Below are positions 24,235 through 30,711 of a stretch of 30,711 nucleotides of DNA, in pieces. Each line of letters begins with the position of its first letter. Position 1 is the stretch's first letter. The stretch lies in contig CAMFLJ010000005.1 in NCBI GenBank assembly GCA_945957335.1, positions 1 through 30,711 on the forward strand, read 5' to 3'. The position numbers and the translations under genes were made by a program. The stretch is from an uncultured Actinomycetes bacterium. Lineage in GTDB: Bacteria > Actinomycetota > Acidimicrobiia > Acidimicrobiales > Acidimicrobilacustridaceae. The notes under the pieces are model-generated. The model was not told where the DNA came from. It ran no database searches and was given only the letters and a program-made list of their open reading frames with translations.

Positions 24235-24362
24235 ACCTCGCCGAAGTGACCCGCCACCACGCGCACATCGCGTGGACGCCCACATGGTGCCCGGGCAGGC
24301 CGGCCGGCGGGCATCGCCCCCTGTGTGAGAGCACGGCCGGACGTGGCCCGTGCCCTACGGCG

Positions 24363-24410
24363 TTCTCGTGGAGGTGTCCGGTCGCCGGCGACGGGGAACC
24401 TCCACAAGAA
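24363..24410. terminator. Nested hairpin after the FadR/GntR gene
   Basis: TTCTCGTGGAGGT (24363-24375) pairs with ACCTCCACAAGAA (24398-24410) over 13 positions with one mismatch. The loop contains the perfect 12-bp palindrome GTCGCCGGCGAC (24381-24392). It sits 46 bases beyond the GntR-type stop (24456, minus strand) and upstream of the desaturase gene. It probably terminates the long minus-strand operon. The remaining bases of the 24235-24455 gap show nothing else I can name. Confidence 0.55.
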
Positions 24411-24455
24411 GGGGCTTCGGGGAGGAACGAACGTCGGACCGGCGGGCCCGATGGG

Positions 24456-25277
24456 TCAGGCGGGGCCGGCGTTGCCGACGATGGCGGCGGTGACCTTCTT
24501 GGCCGCGTCGACGTCGGAGACGTACGACTGGGCCGCCACGAGGTGGGCCCGGGCCAGCGACTGCACCTTGGCGTCGCCCTTCTCGATGGCGTCGGCGATG
24601 CGGGTGTGGGCCTGCACCGCGGCCTTCCAGACCGATGCGGGCGGCACCTCCTCGCGGGTGCCGTAGACCGAGCTCTGGTGGGTCGCCCAGATGCGCTCGA
24701 GCGAGCCGACCACCTGGCGCAGCGTCTCGTTGCCGCAGAGGTCGACGATCGCGCCGTGGAAGCGGTCGACCGCCAGCAGGGTGGCCTCGGAGTCGCCGAT
24801 GGCGGCCTCCTGGTCGGCGATCGCCTGCCGCAGCACCGGCACCACGACCTTCGCCCGGTCGGGGCGCTCGGCGCACAGCCCGGCGCACAGCGGCTCGAGC
24901 TCCTGGAGGGCGGCGCCGACGTCGCTCAGCGGGGTCTGCGACGACTGCAGCACCAGGCCGAGCATGTAGGCCACGCGGGCGTTGGTGGGCAGGTGCACCT
25001 CGGCGCCACCGACGTTGCCGCGGCGCACGGTGATCAGCCCCTCGGTCTCGAGGATGCGCATGGCCTCTCGGGCGGCGGGCGGGCCGACGTCGTACTGCTC
25101 GACGAGGTCCTCCAGGCGCGGCACGACGGTGAGCTCTCCGCTGAGGATGGCGTCGCGCAGGCTGGCGGCCACGACCTCGGCCATGCGGGGCGCCCGGGCC
25201 CGGCCGGCCTTCGACGGCAGGCCCCGGCGCGACGGCTCCTTGGGCAGGGAGAGCGGCTTCTCGGCAGGCGGGGTCAT
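24456..25277 (-). CDS. FadR-type GntR-family transcriptional regulator (FCD domain)
   Basis: The 273-residue product has an N-terminal winged helix-turn-helix (about residues 32-95, with YDVGPPAAREAMRILETEGLI as the recognition region) and a C-terminal FCD ligand-binding domain. The FCD metal-site residues are visible: Asp and His in DRFHGAIVDLCGN, His in AHTRI and His in AHLVAA. Ligands for this family are usually small carboxylic acids or acyl-CoA-like molecules. The first 30 residues are a basic, Pro-rich extension. The ATG at 25277 follows GGGAGGG. It lies 49 bases after the acyl-CoA dehydrogenase stop at the end of a minus-strand operon, so it may regulate that operon and perhaps others sharing the divergent-promoter element. 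No consensus FadR operator was seen. Confidence 0.9.
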   Translation of the reverse strand: MTPPAEKPLSLPKEPSRRGLPSKAGRARAPRMAEVVAASLRDAILSGELTVVPRLEDLVEQYDVGPPAAREAMRILETEGLITVRRGNVGGAEVHLPTNARVAYMLGLVLQSSQTPLSDVGAALQELEPLCAGLCAERPDRAKVVVPVLRQAIADQEAAIGDSEATLLAVDRFHGAIVDLCGNETLRQVVGSLERIWATHQSSVYGTREEVPPASVWKAAVQAHTRIADAIEKGDAKVQSLARAHLVAAQSYVSDVDAAKKVTAAIVGNAGPA

Positions 25278-25326
25278 CGTGCCCTCCCGGTAGGGGCGAC
25301 GGACGGGGCGGAGGTGGGGACCGTGC

Positions 25327-26472
25327 TCACGATCGGGCCTTGGGCAGGCCGAGGTGGCGCTCGGCGATGTTGTTGCGGTTGATCTCGGAGGTGCCGCCGT
25401 AGATCGTCGTCACCGGCGAGTGGCGGGCGTCGTAGTCGACGAAGCCGTCGGCGGCCGCACCCGGCTCGTGGAACTGGAGCAGGCCCTCGGGACCGGCCGC
25501 CTCCTGGAAGGCACGCGCCGCCCGCTGGTAGGCCTCGGTGGCGAACACCTTCACCATCGACCCCTCCAGGCCCGGCAACCCACCGGTGGCGGCGATCCAC
25601 GCGGCCCGCATGGTGAGCAGGGCGGCCACCTGGTTGTCGATGGCGGTGCGGGCGATGTGGTCGCGCACGGTCGGGTCGTCGAGCAGGCCGACCTCGTCCG
25701 CCCACGCCCGGAAGTGGCGCAGCAGCGGCACACCGGCGTTGGTGCCGCCCATGACGCCACGCTCGAAGGCCAGCGCCACGGTCATCGTGCGCCAGCCGCC
25801 GTCGACGTCGCCGAGCACGGCGTCGTCGCCCACCCGCACGCCGTCGTACCAGGTGGCGTTCGTGCGCTCGGTGCCCATGGTGTGCACCGGCGCCACGGTG
25901 ATGCCCGGGGTGTCCATCGGGAGGATGAACATCGTCAGGCCTCGGTGCTTGGCGACCTCGGTGTTGGTGCGGGTGAGCAGGATGAGCCACGTGGCCTCGT
26001 GGGCCATCGTCGTCCACATCTTCGCCCCGTCGATCACCCACTCGTCGCCGTCGCGCACCGCTCGGGTGGTGGCGGCGGCGACGTCGGAGCCGCTGTCGGG
26101 CTCGCTGTAGCCCATGCACACCAGCGCCTGGCCCGACGTGATCGTCGGGATGATGCGCTCCTTCTGCTCCTCGGTGCCGACGGCGTTGATCACGCCGGCC
26201 ACCATGAGGGCGACGGAGATGCCGTCGTAGGGCGCCCCGGCCTTCTCGAGCTCGCTGAACAGCAGCCACAGCTCGATCGGGTCGCCACCACCCCGGCCCG
26301 GCACCGCCCGCTCGAGCAGCCCCTCGCGGGCCAGGGCCTGGGTGAGCTCGGGCACGTCGAAGGTGCCGGTCGAGTGCATGCGGTCGATGGCCTCGGGCGT
26401 GACCGCCTCGGCGATGATGCGGCGCACGGTGGCGCGATAGGCCTGCGCTTCGGGCGTGAGCGAGAAGTTCAT
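25327..26472 (-). CDS. Acyl-CoA dehydrogenase subunit of the second overlapping pair
   Basis: The 381-residue product is a complete acyl-CoA dehydrogenase: MGYSEPDSGSDVAAA (about residues 120-134), DGAKMWTTMAHEATW, EGSMVKVFATEAYQ and the C-terminal IYGGTSEINRNNIAERHLG. The position of the medium-chain-type catalytic Glu is Gly, as in many actinobacterial enzymes that place the base elsewhere or in the partner. ATG at 26472 overlaps the upstream partner's stop by four bases (ATGA), indicating co-translation. It is followed by the GntR-type regulator. A heteromeric enzyme acting on a bulky acyl-CoA is inferred from the pairing. The open frame extends far upstream, but only as a shadow of the partner gene. 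Confidence 0.92.
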   Translation of the reverse strand: MNFSLTPEAQAYRATVRRIIAEAVTPEAIDRMHSTGTFDVPELTQALAREGLLERAVPGRGGGDPIELWLLFSELEKAGAPYDGISVALMVAGVINAVGTEEQKERIIPTITSGQALVCMGYSEPDSGSDVAAATTRAVRDGDEWVIDGAKMWTTMAHEATWLILLTRTNTEVAKHRGLTMFILPMDTPGITVAPVHTMGTERTNATWYDGVRVGDDAVLGDVDGGWRTMTVALAFERGVMGGTNAGVPLLRHFRAWADEVGLLDDPTVRDHIARTAIDNQVAALLTMRAAWIAATGGLPGLEGSMVKVFATEAYQRAARAFQEAAGPEGLLQFHEPGAAADGFVDYDARHSPVTTIYGGTSEINRNNIAERHLGLPKARS

Positions 26473-27554
26473 CGGGCCGCTCCCGCCGGGGCAGGCGACG
26501 GGGTCGATGCCGGCCCGAGCAGCAGGTCGGCGAGGCGGGCCCGCTCGGCCGCCGGCGGCCCGGCCACCAGCCGCCACCCCCGCGCCCGGCGGAAGTAGAG
26601 CTGGATGTCGTACTCCTCGGCGTAGCCGTAGCCGCCGTGCACGTGCAGCGAGCGGTCGGTGGCGGCGGCCGCGGCCTCGCCGGCGAACAGGAACGCCATC
26701 GAGGCCAGCACCGTCGGGTCGGTGAACTCGTTGTCGTCGACGTCGACCACCCGCTGGTCGACGGGCAGGGTGGCGGCCCACGCGGCCCGGTGGGCCAGGA
26801 GGCGCGCCCCGTCGATCAGCCCCGGCAGGTCGGCGAGGAGGTGCTGTACGGCCTGGAACGAGCCGATGGGCACGCCGAACTGGTGGCGCTCGGTGGCGTA
26901 GGCGACGCCCATCTGCAGCGACCGCTCGGCGATCCCGACCAGGGCCGCGGCGGTGAGGGTGCGCCACTCGTCGAGCGCCTCGTCGAACCGGGTGGCCGGG
27001 CCGAGCACGGTGCGCTCACCGGCGCGGGCGCTGCGGTCGGCCAGGGGCTGGTCGGCGTGGTTGCGGGGCCCCGAGCCGGGGGCCTCGGAGCGCACGGCCA
27101 CCACCTGGTCGCCGTCGACGCCGACCACCACGTCGGCCACCGCACCGGTGGGCACCAGCCGCCACGTGCCGTCGGCGGCCGCGGGCTGCAGGGCCACGCC
27201 GCCGACCAGCTCCCCCGAGATCAGCTCCTCGTCGGGGAACAGCCGCGTGGCGACGAGGTGGTCGACGAGCGGCACGGGAGCGATGGCCCGGCCGACGGCC
27301 TCGGCCACCACGAGCAGGTCGGCCAGCGAGGCACCGCCGCCGCCCTGGTCCTCGGGCGAGCCCATGCCCGGCGCGCCCAGCGCGCCGAGGGCGTCCCACA
27401 GGGCCCGGTCGAACCCGAGCGGCTCGGCGCCACGCACCACCGACACCGGGCACTCGTTGGCGAAGAACCCGTCGAACAGCTCGGCCACCGCCTGCTGGTC
27501 GGCATCGAGCGAGAGGTCGATGCCCTCTGCTCCCCCGGGCCCGACGGCGCTCAC
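26469..27554 (-). CDS. Acyl-CoA dehydrogenase partner subunit of the second pair
   Basis: This 361-residue protein retains the N-terminal helical domain (DLSLDADQQAVAELFDGFF), LVDHLVATRLF, a weakened middle domain without TEPxxGSD, and the C-terminal domain with ATERHQFGVPIGSFQAVQHL and VHGGYGYAEEYDIQLYFRRA. The loss of the middle-domain motif with retention of the C-terminal signature is typical of the second subunit in heteromeric actinobacterial enzymes. The GTG at 27554 overlaps the upstream stop by four bases (GTGA), and its own stop overlaps the next start by four bases (ATGA). The upstream extension of the frame lacks similarity. It should form a complex with the 25327-26472 product. 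Confidence 0.88.
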   Translation of the reverse strand: MSAVGPGGAEGIDLSLDADQQAVAELFDGFFANECPVSVVRGAEPLGFDRALWDALGALGAPGMGSPEDQGGGGASLADLLVVAEAVGRAIAPVPLVDHLVATRLFPDEELISGELVGGVALQPAAADGTWRLVPTGAVADVVVGVDGDQVVAVRSEAPGSGPRNHADQPLADRSARAGERTVLGPATRFDEALDEWRTLTAAALVGIAERSLQMGVAYATERHQFGVPIGSFQAVQHLLADLPGLIDGARLLAHRAAWAATLPVDQRVVDVDDNEFTDPTVLASMAFLFAGEAAAAATDRSLHVHGGYGYAEEYDIQLYFRRARGWRLVAGPPAAERARLADLLLGPASTPSPAPAGAAR

Positions 27555-28090
27555 GAACGGCCTCCCGCCGACGACCCCGGCAGGCCCTGTCGCAGGAGCC
27601 CGGCGGCGGCCGGGTCGCCGAGGCTGATCGACTCGCGTCGGCGGATGCGCCACGTGCCGCCCTCGCCACCGCCCTCGGCGCCCGGGTCGCGCCGGAGCTC
27701 CCACCGGTTGACCGCCTGGCGCCACACGCGCACCGGGCCGTCCTCCTCACGACGGGCGTAGGTGGTGGCGTAGCCGACGGCCACCGCGTCGTCGCCGTCG
27801 ACCTGCACGTCGAAGGGGCCCATCACGTGGGCCGAGCCGGGGGCGATGGCGCCGTGCTCGGGCCCGAGCACCATGTCGTGCACCGACTGGGGGCCCTCGG
27901 CGATGGTGTGGCCGTCGACGACCAGACGGGTGTCGTCGGTGTAGAGCGCAGCGGTCCCGGCAGCGTCGAGCGAGTCGACGCCGAAGCCGTAGGCCACCAG
28001 CGTGTGCTCGACGGCCCGCACGGCCTCGAGCTCGGCGACGCGCGCCTCGAGCGTCGCCAGGCGGGCGGTCAGCTCATCGGTGTCGGGCAC
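27551..28090 (-). CDS. SnoaL/NTF2-like protein
   Basis: This 179-residue product fits the SnoaL-like nuclear transport factor 2 fold: a leading helix (TARLATLEARVAELEAVRAVEHTL), then YGFGVDSLDAAGTAALYTDDTRL, a central region with SAHVMGPFDVQVDGDDAVAVGY and a WRQAVNRWELRR strand. The family includes small isomerases, dehydratases and hydrolases as well as binding proteins; the substrate is unknown. The start is ambiguous: the GTG at 28090 has GGGGGAG directly upstream, while a GTG four codons earlier (28102) has none. The C-terminus is Gly/Ser-rich. Its stop overlaps the start of the acyl-CoA dehydrogenase partner, so it begins a four-gene operon ending with the GntR-type regulator. Confidence 0.82.
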   Translation of the reverse strand: MPDTDELTARLATLEARVAELEAVRAVEHTLVAYGFGVDSLDAAGTAALYTDDTRLVVDGHTIAEGPQSVHDMVLGPEHGAIAPGSAHVMGPFDVQVDGDDAVAVGYATTYARREEDGPVRVWRQAVNRWELRRDPGAEGGGEGGTWRIRRRESISLGDPAAAGLLRQGLPGSSAGGRS

Positions 28091-28170
28091 GCGCTCCCCC
28101 ACTGCAGCCGGGCGACGGGCCCGGCCGGGCCGGTCGTGGGGCGGCTCCGGGCCGGGCCGCCACCATGGTC

Positions 28171-28184
28171 ATCATGGCTAGGTT
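28171..28184. promoter_or_regulatory. Quasi-palindromic element in the SnoaL / LLM divergent region
   Basis: ATCATGGCTAGGTT (plus strand) lies in the 160-base gap between the divergent starts at 28090 (-) and 28251 (+). It matches ATCATGGCCATGTT (21146-21133, minus) at 12 of 14 positions and ATCATAGCCAGGAT (18223-18210, minus) at 11 of 14. The element is preceded by CCATGGTC, and TAGGTTAGA within or just after it could serve as a -10 region. The rest of the gap is GC-rich with no other feature seen. Confidence 0.55.
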
Positions 28185-28250
28185 AGACGGGGTCGCCGCC
28201 CCCGCTGTCGGGTGCGTACCGTCGCGGTCGACCGACAGAGGGGGACCACC

Positions 28251-29159
28251 GTGAAGTACCTGCTGCAGCACCCGGAGCCGATCGGGGCCGAGAACGACCT
28301 GCTCGGCACCGGCGACCTCACCGTGGTGGCCCGCGCCCTCGAGGCCGCCGGCTGGGACGGCATCGCGTTCACCGAGCACCCGGCCCCGGGCCGGCGCTGG
28401 CTCGCCGAGGGCGGCGGCCACCAGACCCTCGACCCCTTCGTGGCCCTCGGCGCTGCCGCCGCCGTGACCGAGCGGCTGCTCCTGCTCACCTACCTGTCGG
28501 TGCTGCCATACCGGAACCCGTTCCTCACGGCCAAGGCCGCCGCCACCCTCGACATCATCTCCAGGGGCCGCTTCGTGCTGGGCGTGGGCACCGGCTACCT
28601 GAAGGGCGAGTTCCACGCCCTCGGCGTCGACTTCGACGAGCGCAACGCCCTGTTCGATGAGGCCATCGAGGCCATGCGCCTGCACTGGACGGGTGAGCCC
28701 TTCAGCTACGAGGGCTCGCACTTCAACGCCCGCGACCTCCTCGCGCTGCCGAAGCCGTCGGGACCGATCCCGATCTGGCTGGGAGGCAACTCGAAGCTCA
28801 CCCGACGCCGGGTGGCCGCCTCGGCCCAGGGGTGGATGCCGATGACGGGCTCGGCCGAGCTGGCCGCCACCACCCGCACCGCCACGATGGCCGGGCTCGA
28901 CGACGTCGCCGACGCCGTGCGCGACATCCGCGACGCTGCCGGCGACCGCGCCGACGAGATCGACGTGATGATCCTCTACACCGACGAGTCGATCCTGCAG
29001 GCGGGCGTCGACGTCGAGCGCCACCGTGACGAGCTGGGCCGCATGCGCGACGCCGGCGCCACCTGGGTGTCGTTCGCCTTCGATCTGCCCACCGAGGCGG
29101 CCACCCTCGAGTTCGTCGACGGCTTCGCCGAGTCCTACCTCGGCCCCCACCGCGTCTGA
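28251..29159 (+). CDS. LLM-class (luciferase-like, F420/FMN-dependent) oxidoreductase
   Basis: The 302-residue product is a bacterial luciferase-like TIM-barrel protein. Diagnostic parts are WDGIAFTEHPAPG near the N-terminus, LLLLTYLSVLPYRNPF, SRGRFVLGVGTGYLKGEF, the ERNALFDEAIEAMRLHW helix and PIPIWLGGNS. Such proteins use reduced F420 or FMN for reductions, dehydrogenations or monooxygenations. The GTG at 28251 follows AGAGGGGGA. It is divergent from the SnoaL/acyl-CoA dehydrogenase operon. The F420-type seems likelier in an actinobacterium, but the sequence alone does not decide between F420 and FMN. It converges on the thiolase gene across a terminator region. Confidence 0.9.
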   Translation: MKYLLQHPEPIGAENDLLGTGDLTVVARALEAAGWDGIAFTEHPAPGRRWLAEGGGHQTLDPFVALGAAAAVTERLLLLTYLSVLPYRNPFLTAKAAATLDIISRGRFVLGVGTGYLKGEFHALGVDFDERNALFDEAIEAMRLHWTGEPFSYEGSHFNARDLLALPKPSGPIPIWLGGNSKLTRRRVAASAQGWMPMTGSAELAATTRTATMAGLDDVADAVRDIRDAAGDRADEIDVMILYTDESILQAGVDVERHRDELGRMRDAGATWVSFAFDLPTEAATLEFVDGFAESYLGPHRV

Positions 29160-29186
29160 CGCCCGCCCCGCGGCACCCGCTCGACC

Positions 29187-29233
29187 CCTCTGGTACAGCA
29201 CGTCGCCCAGAGGTTCACGATCCGTACCAGAGG
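29187..29233. terminator. Bidirectional terminator region with alternative hairpins
   Basis: CCTCTGGTAC (29187-29196) is a perfect reverse complement of GTACCAGAGG (29224-29233). A second copy of CCAGAGG at 29208-29214 offers an alternative shorter hairpin with the same left arm. It lies in the 97-base gap between the LLM gene (+) and the thiolase gene (-), and so can serve both. Confidence 0.55.
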
Positions 29234-29256
29234 TGGGAGCGGTCAGCGGTAGAGAC

Positions 29257-30432
29257 TCAGAGCAGCTCGAGCACCATGGCCGAGCCCATGCCACCACCGG
29301 CGCACATCGACACGACGCCGGTCTGCAGGCCGCGGCGGCGCAGCTCGCCGAGCATGGTGACGACCATGCGCGAGCCGGTGCAGGCGATGGGGTGGCCGAG
29401 GCTGCAGCCGCTGCCGTTCACGTTCATGATCGTGGGGTCGATGCCGAGGGTGCGGTAGGCCGCGATCGGCACCGAGCAGAAGGCCTCGTTGACCTCCCAG
29501 AGGTCGACGTCGCCGACCGAGAGGCCCGCCTTGGCCAGGGCCTTCGGGATGGCGAGGGTGGGGCCCATGCCGGTGCGGGCCGGCTCCAGGCCGGCGTTGC
29601 CCCACGACACGATGCGGGCCAGCGGCGCGAGGCCGTGGGCGGCGGCGTAGTCGGACGACACCACGACCATGGCGGCCGCCGCGTCGTTGAGGCCGGCGGC
29701 GTTGCCGGCGGTGATGGTGAAGCCCTCGATCTCGGGGTGCAGCGGCTTGAGCTCGCCCAGGCTGTCGGCGGTGACGCCGCGGCGGGGGTGCTCGTCGACC
29801 GAGAAGGTGATGGTGGAGCCGTCGGCCAGGGGCACGTCGGTGACGGGCACGATCTCGTCGTCGAACCAGCCGTTGTCGATCGAGAGCACGGCCTGGCCGT
29901 GGGTGTAGGCCGCCCACTCGTCGAGGTCGCGGCGGGTGAGGCCCATCTCCAGCGCGGTGTTGTTGCCGACCGTGATGGTCATGTCGAACGCCGGGGCGTC
30001 GGGGGTCTCGGGGTGGCTCGGCGACATCCACGGCTGCGCATCCTGGCCGATGCCCGGGCGCTTGAACGACGACGGCGAGGTGGAGATGCTCTCGGTGCCG
30101 CCGGCCACGGCCACGTCGGTCATGCCCGCCATGATCGAGGAGGCGGCGATCTGCACGGCGGAGAGGCCGGCCGCGCAGTGGCGGTTGTCGGCGAGGCCCG
30201 GGACGTGGTCGAGGCCGAGGCGCACGGCCACGTTGCGGCCGATCACGCCGCCGCCCTGCAGCGACTCGGCCACGACGATGTCGTCGATGTCGGCGCTGGG
30301 CACGCCGGCGCGCTCGATGGCGGCGCCCACCGCGACCTCGGCCAGGCGGAAGGCGTCGACGCCCACGAGCGAGCCCTTGTTGGCCCGGCCGATCGGCGTG
30401 CGGGCGGTGGAGACGATGACGGCGTCGGGCAT
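29257..30432 (-). CDS. Thiolase (acetyl-CoA C-acyltransferase)
   Basis: The 391-residue product is a full thiolase that cleaves a 3-oxoacyl-CoA with CoA, or condenses acetyl-CoA units. The nucleophilic Cys is C86 in DNRHCAAGLSAVQ, the covering NEAF motif is present, the general-base His is H347 in GCSLGHPIACTGSR, and the second Cys is C377 in SMCAGGGMGSA. ATG at 30432 is preceded by GAGG. It lies 49 bases after the stop of an upstream crotonase gene on the same strand, suggesting a hydratase-thiolase pair ending beta-oxidation. Degradative thiolases have this size and motif order, but biosynthetic use cannot be excluded. Confidence 0.93.
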   Translation of the reverse strand: MPDAVIVSTARTPIGRANKGSLVGVDAFRLAEVAVGAAIERAGVPSADIDDIVVAESLQGGGVIGRNVAVRLGLDHVPGLADNRHCAAGLSAVQIAASSIMAGMTDVAVAGGTESISTSPSSFKRPGIGQDAQPWMSPSHPETPDAPAFDMTITVGNNTALEMGLTRRDLDEWAAYTHGQAVLSIDNGWFDDEIVPVTDVPLADGSTITFSVDEHPRRGVTADSLGELKPLHPEIEGFTITAGNAAGLNDAAAAMVVVSSDYAAAHGLAPLARIVSWGNAGLEPARTGMGPTLAIPKALAKAGLSVGDVDLWEVNEAFCSVPIAAYRTLGIDPTIMNVNGSGCSLGHPIACTGSRMVVTMLGELRRRGLQTGVVSMCAGGGMGSAMVLELL

Positions 30433-30481
30433 GAGGTCCTCGGTTCGGTGCAGCGGGATCGGGTGGTGCGGGCGTGTGGGA

Positions 30482-30711
30482 TCAGTGGGCGTCGTTCGAG
30501 CCGGATGCGGCCGGGTCGGCCCACTCGGCCTCGCGCTTCTCGGCGAAGGCCTTGGGCCCCTCGGTCTGGTCGGGGTGGCCCCACATGGAGACGAGGTCGA
30601 GGGCGCCGGCGCGGCAGGCGTCGGTGAGGCCGAGCTCCAGCGCCCGCCACAGCGCGCGCTTCGACGCGGCCATGGCGGCGGGCGAGTTGCGGGCGATCTT
30701 CTCGGCCAGCT
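30482..30711 (-). CDS. Crotonase-family protein, C-terminal part (partial at window edge)
   Basis: The minus-strand frame entering at the right edge encodes LAEKIARNSPAMAASKRALW and later MWGHPDQTEGPKAFAEKRE, followed by a short tail and a stop at 30482. The helical segment and the HPDxxEGPxAFxEKR ending are typical of the C-terminus of enoyl-CoA hydratase/isomerase proteins. About 76 residues are visible; the start and catalytic region lie beyond the window. The gene lies 49 bases upstream of the thiolase, probably in one operon. Confidence 0.8.
   Translation of the reverse strand, partial: LAEKIARNSPAAMAASKRALWRALELGLTDACRAGALDLVSMWGHPDQTEGPKAFAEKREAEWADPAASGSNDAH

Noticed and set aside
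4202..28184. KstR/KstR2-type steroid operators at the divergent promoters
   Set aside because: The shared element does not contain the paired AAC/GTT or ACGAAC-like half-sites I associate with those regulators, and no TetR-type gene lies in the window.
1..30711. Mobile elements, CRISPR arrays, tRNA/rRNA genes
   Set aside because: No transposase or integrase motifs, no regularly spaced repeats, no cloverleaf or rRNA-like stretches were seen on either strand.

Overview
The window is a GC-rich (roughly 70% by eye) bacterial chromosome segment packed with catabolic acyl-CoA genes. Several signs point to an actinobacterium: frequent GTG starts, strong GGAGG-type ribosome sites, 1-4 nt gene overlaps, an F420-type luciferase-like oxidoreductase, paired acyl-CoA dehydrogenases, a FAS1-like (MaoC-type) dehydratase and hairpin terminators without U tracts. 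An Acidimicrobiia-like lineage is my guess from gene content only. I see no rRNA, tRNA, CRISPR array, transposase or phage gene. I identify 28 complete genes and one partial gene. No gene-free stretch exceeds 300 bases.

Layout. (1) 64-2780, +: aldehyde dehydrogenase and MaoC-type dehydratase, coupled by TGATG. (2) 2821-4200, -: acyl-CoA synthetase, divergent from (3). (3) 4283-9182, +: SDR reductase, acetoacetate-decarboxylase-like protein, GlcD-like FAD oxidase, LCAD-type acyl-CoA dehydrogenase and a small AraC-type regulator, then a VOC protein (9261-9662) and a 23-bp perfect hairpin. (4) 9802-10833, +: zinc alcohol dehydrogenase. (5) 10844-18149, -: seven tightly packed genes, read from the promoter: TauD-type Fe(II)/2-oxoglutarate dioxygenase, NIPSNAP-like two-repeat protein, malate/lactate-type dehydrogenase, TPP-dependent lyase/decarboxylase, aldehyde dehydrogenase and two crotonases. 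An acyl-CoA synthetase (18275-19852, +) diverges from it. (6) 19861-21096, -: amidohydrolase, divergent from an overlapping pair of acyl-CoA dehydrogenase subunits (21192-23182, +). (7) 23275-24234, -: membrane sterol desaturase/fatty acid hydroxylase. (8) 24456-28090, -: SnoaL-like protein, a second overlapping acyl-CoA dehydrogenase pair and a FadR/GntR regulator, divergent from an LLM oxidoreductase (28251-29159, +). (9) 29257-30432, -: thiolase, followed upstream by the 3' end of a crotonase gene cut by the window edge.

How the genes may work together (inference). Block 5 plus its divergent ligase contains the activities for shortening or decarboxylating a carboxylic acid through its alpha carbon: hydroxylation (TauD), optional oxidation of the 2-hydroxy acid (Ldh-like), TPP-dependent C-C cleavage to an aldehyde, oxidation of the aldehyde to an acid, CoA activation, then isomerase/crotonase steps. 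This is logically parallel to peroxisomal alpha-oxidation or the mandelate route, but substrate and reaction order are unproven. The other blocks supply beta-oxidation functions (acyl-CoA dehydrogenases, dehydratase, thiolase, crotonases), which suggests a lipid-, terpenoid- or steroid-like substrate.

Regulation. All four divergent intergenic regions carry related 14-nt quasi-palindromic elements of the form ATCATGGCCATGTT. This points to a shared operator or promoter element linking the blocks.
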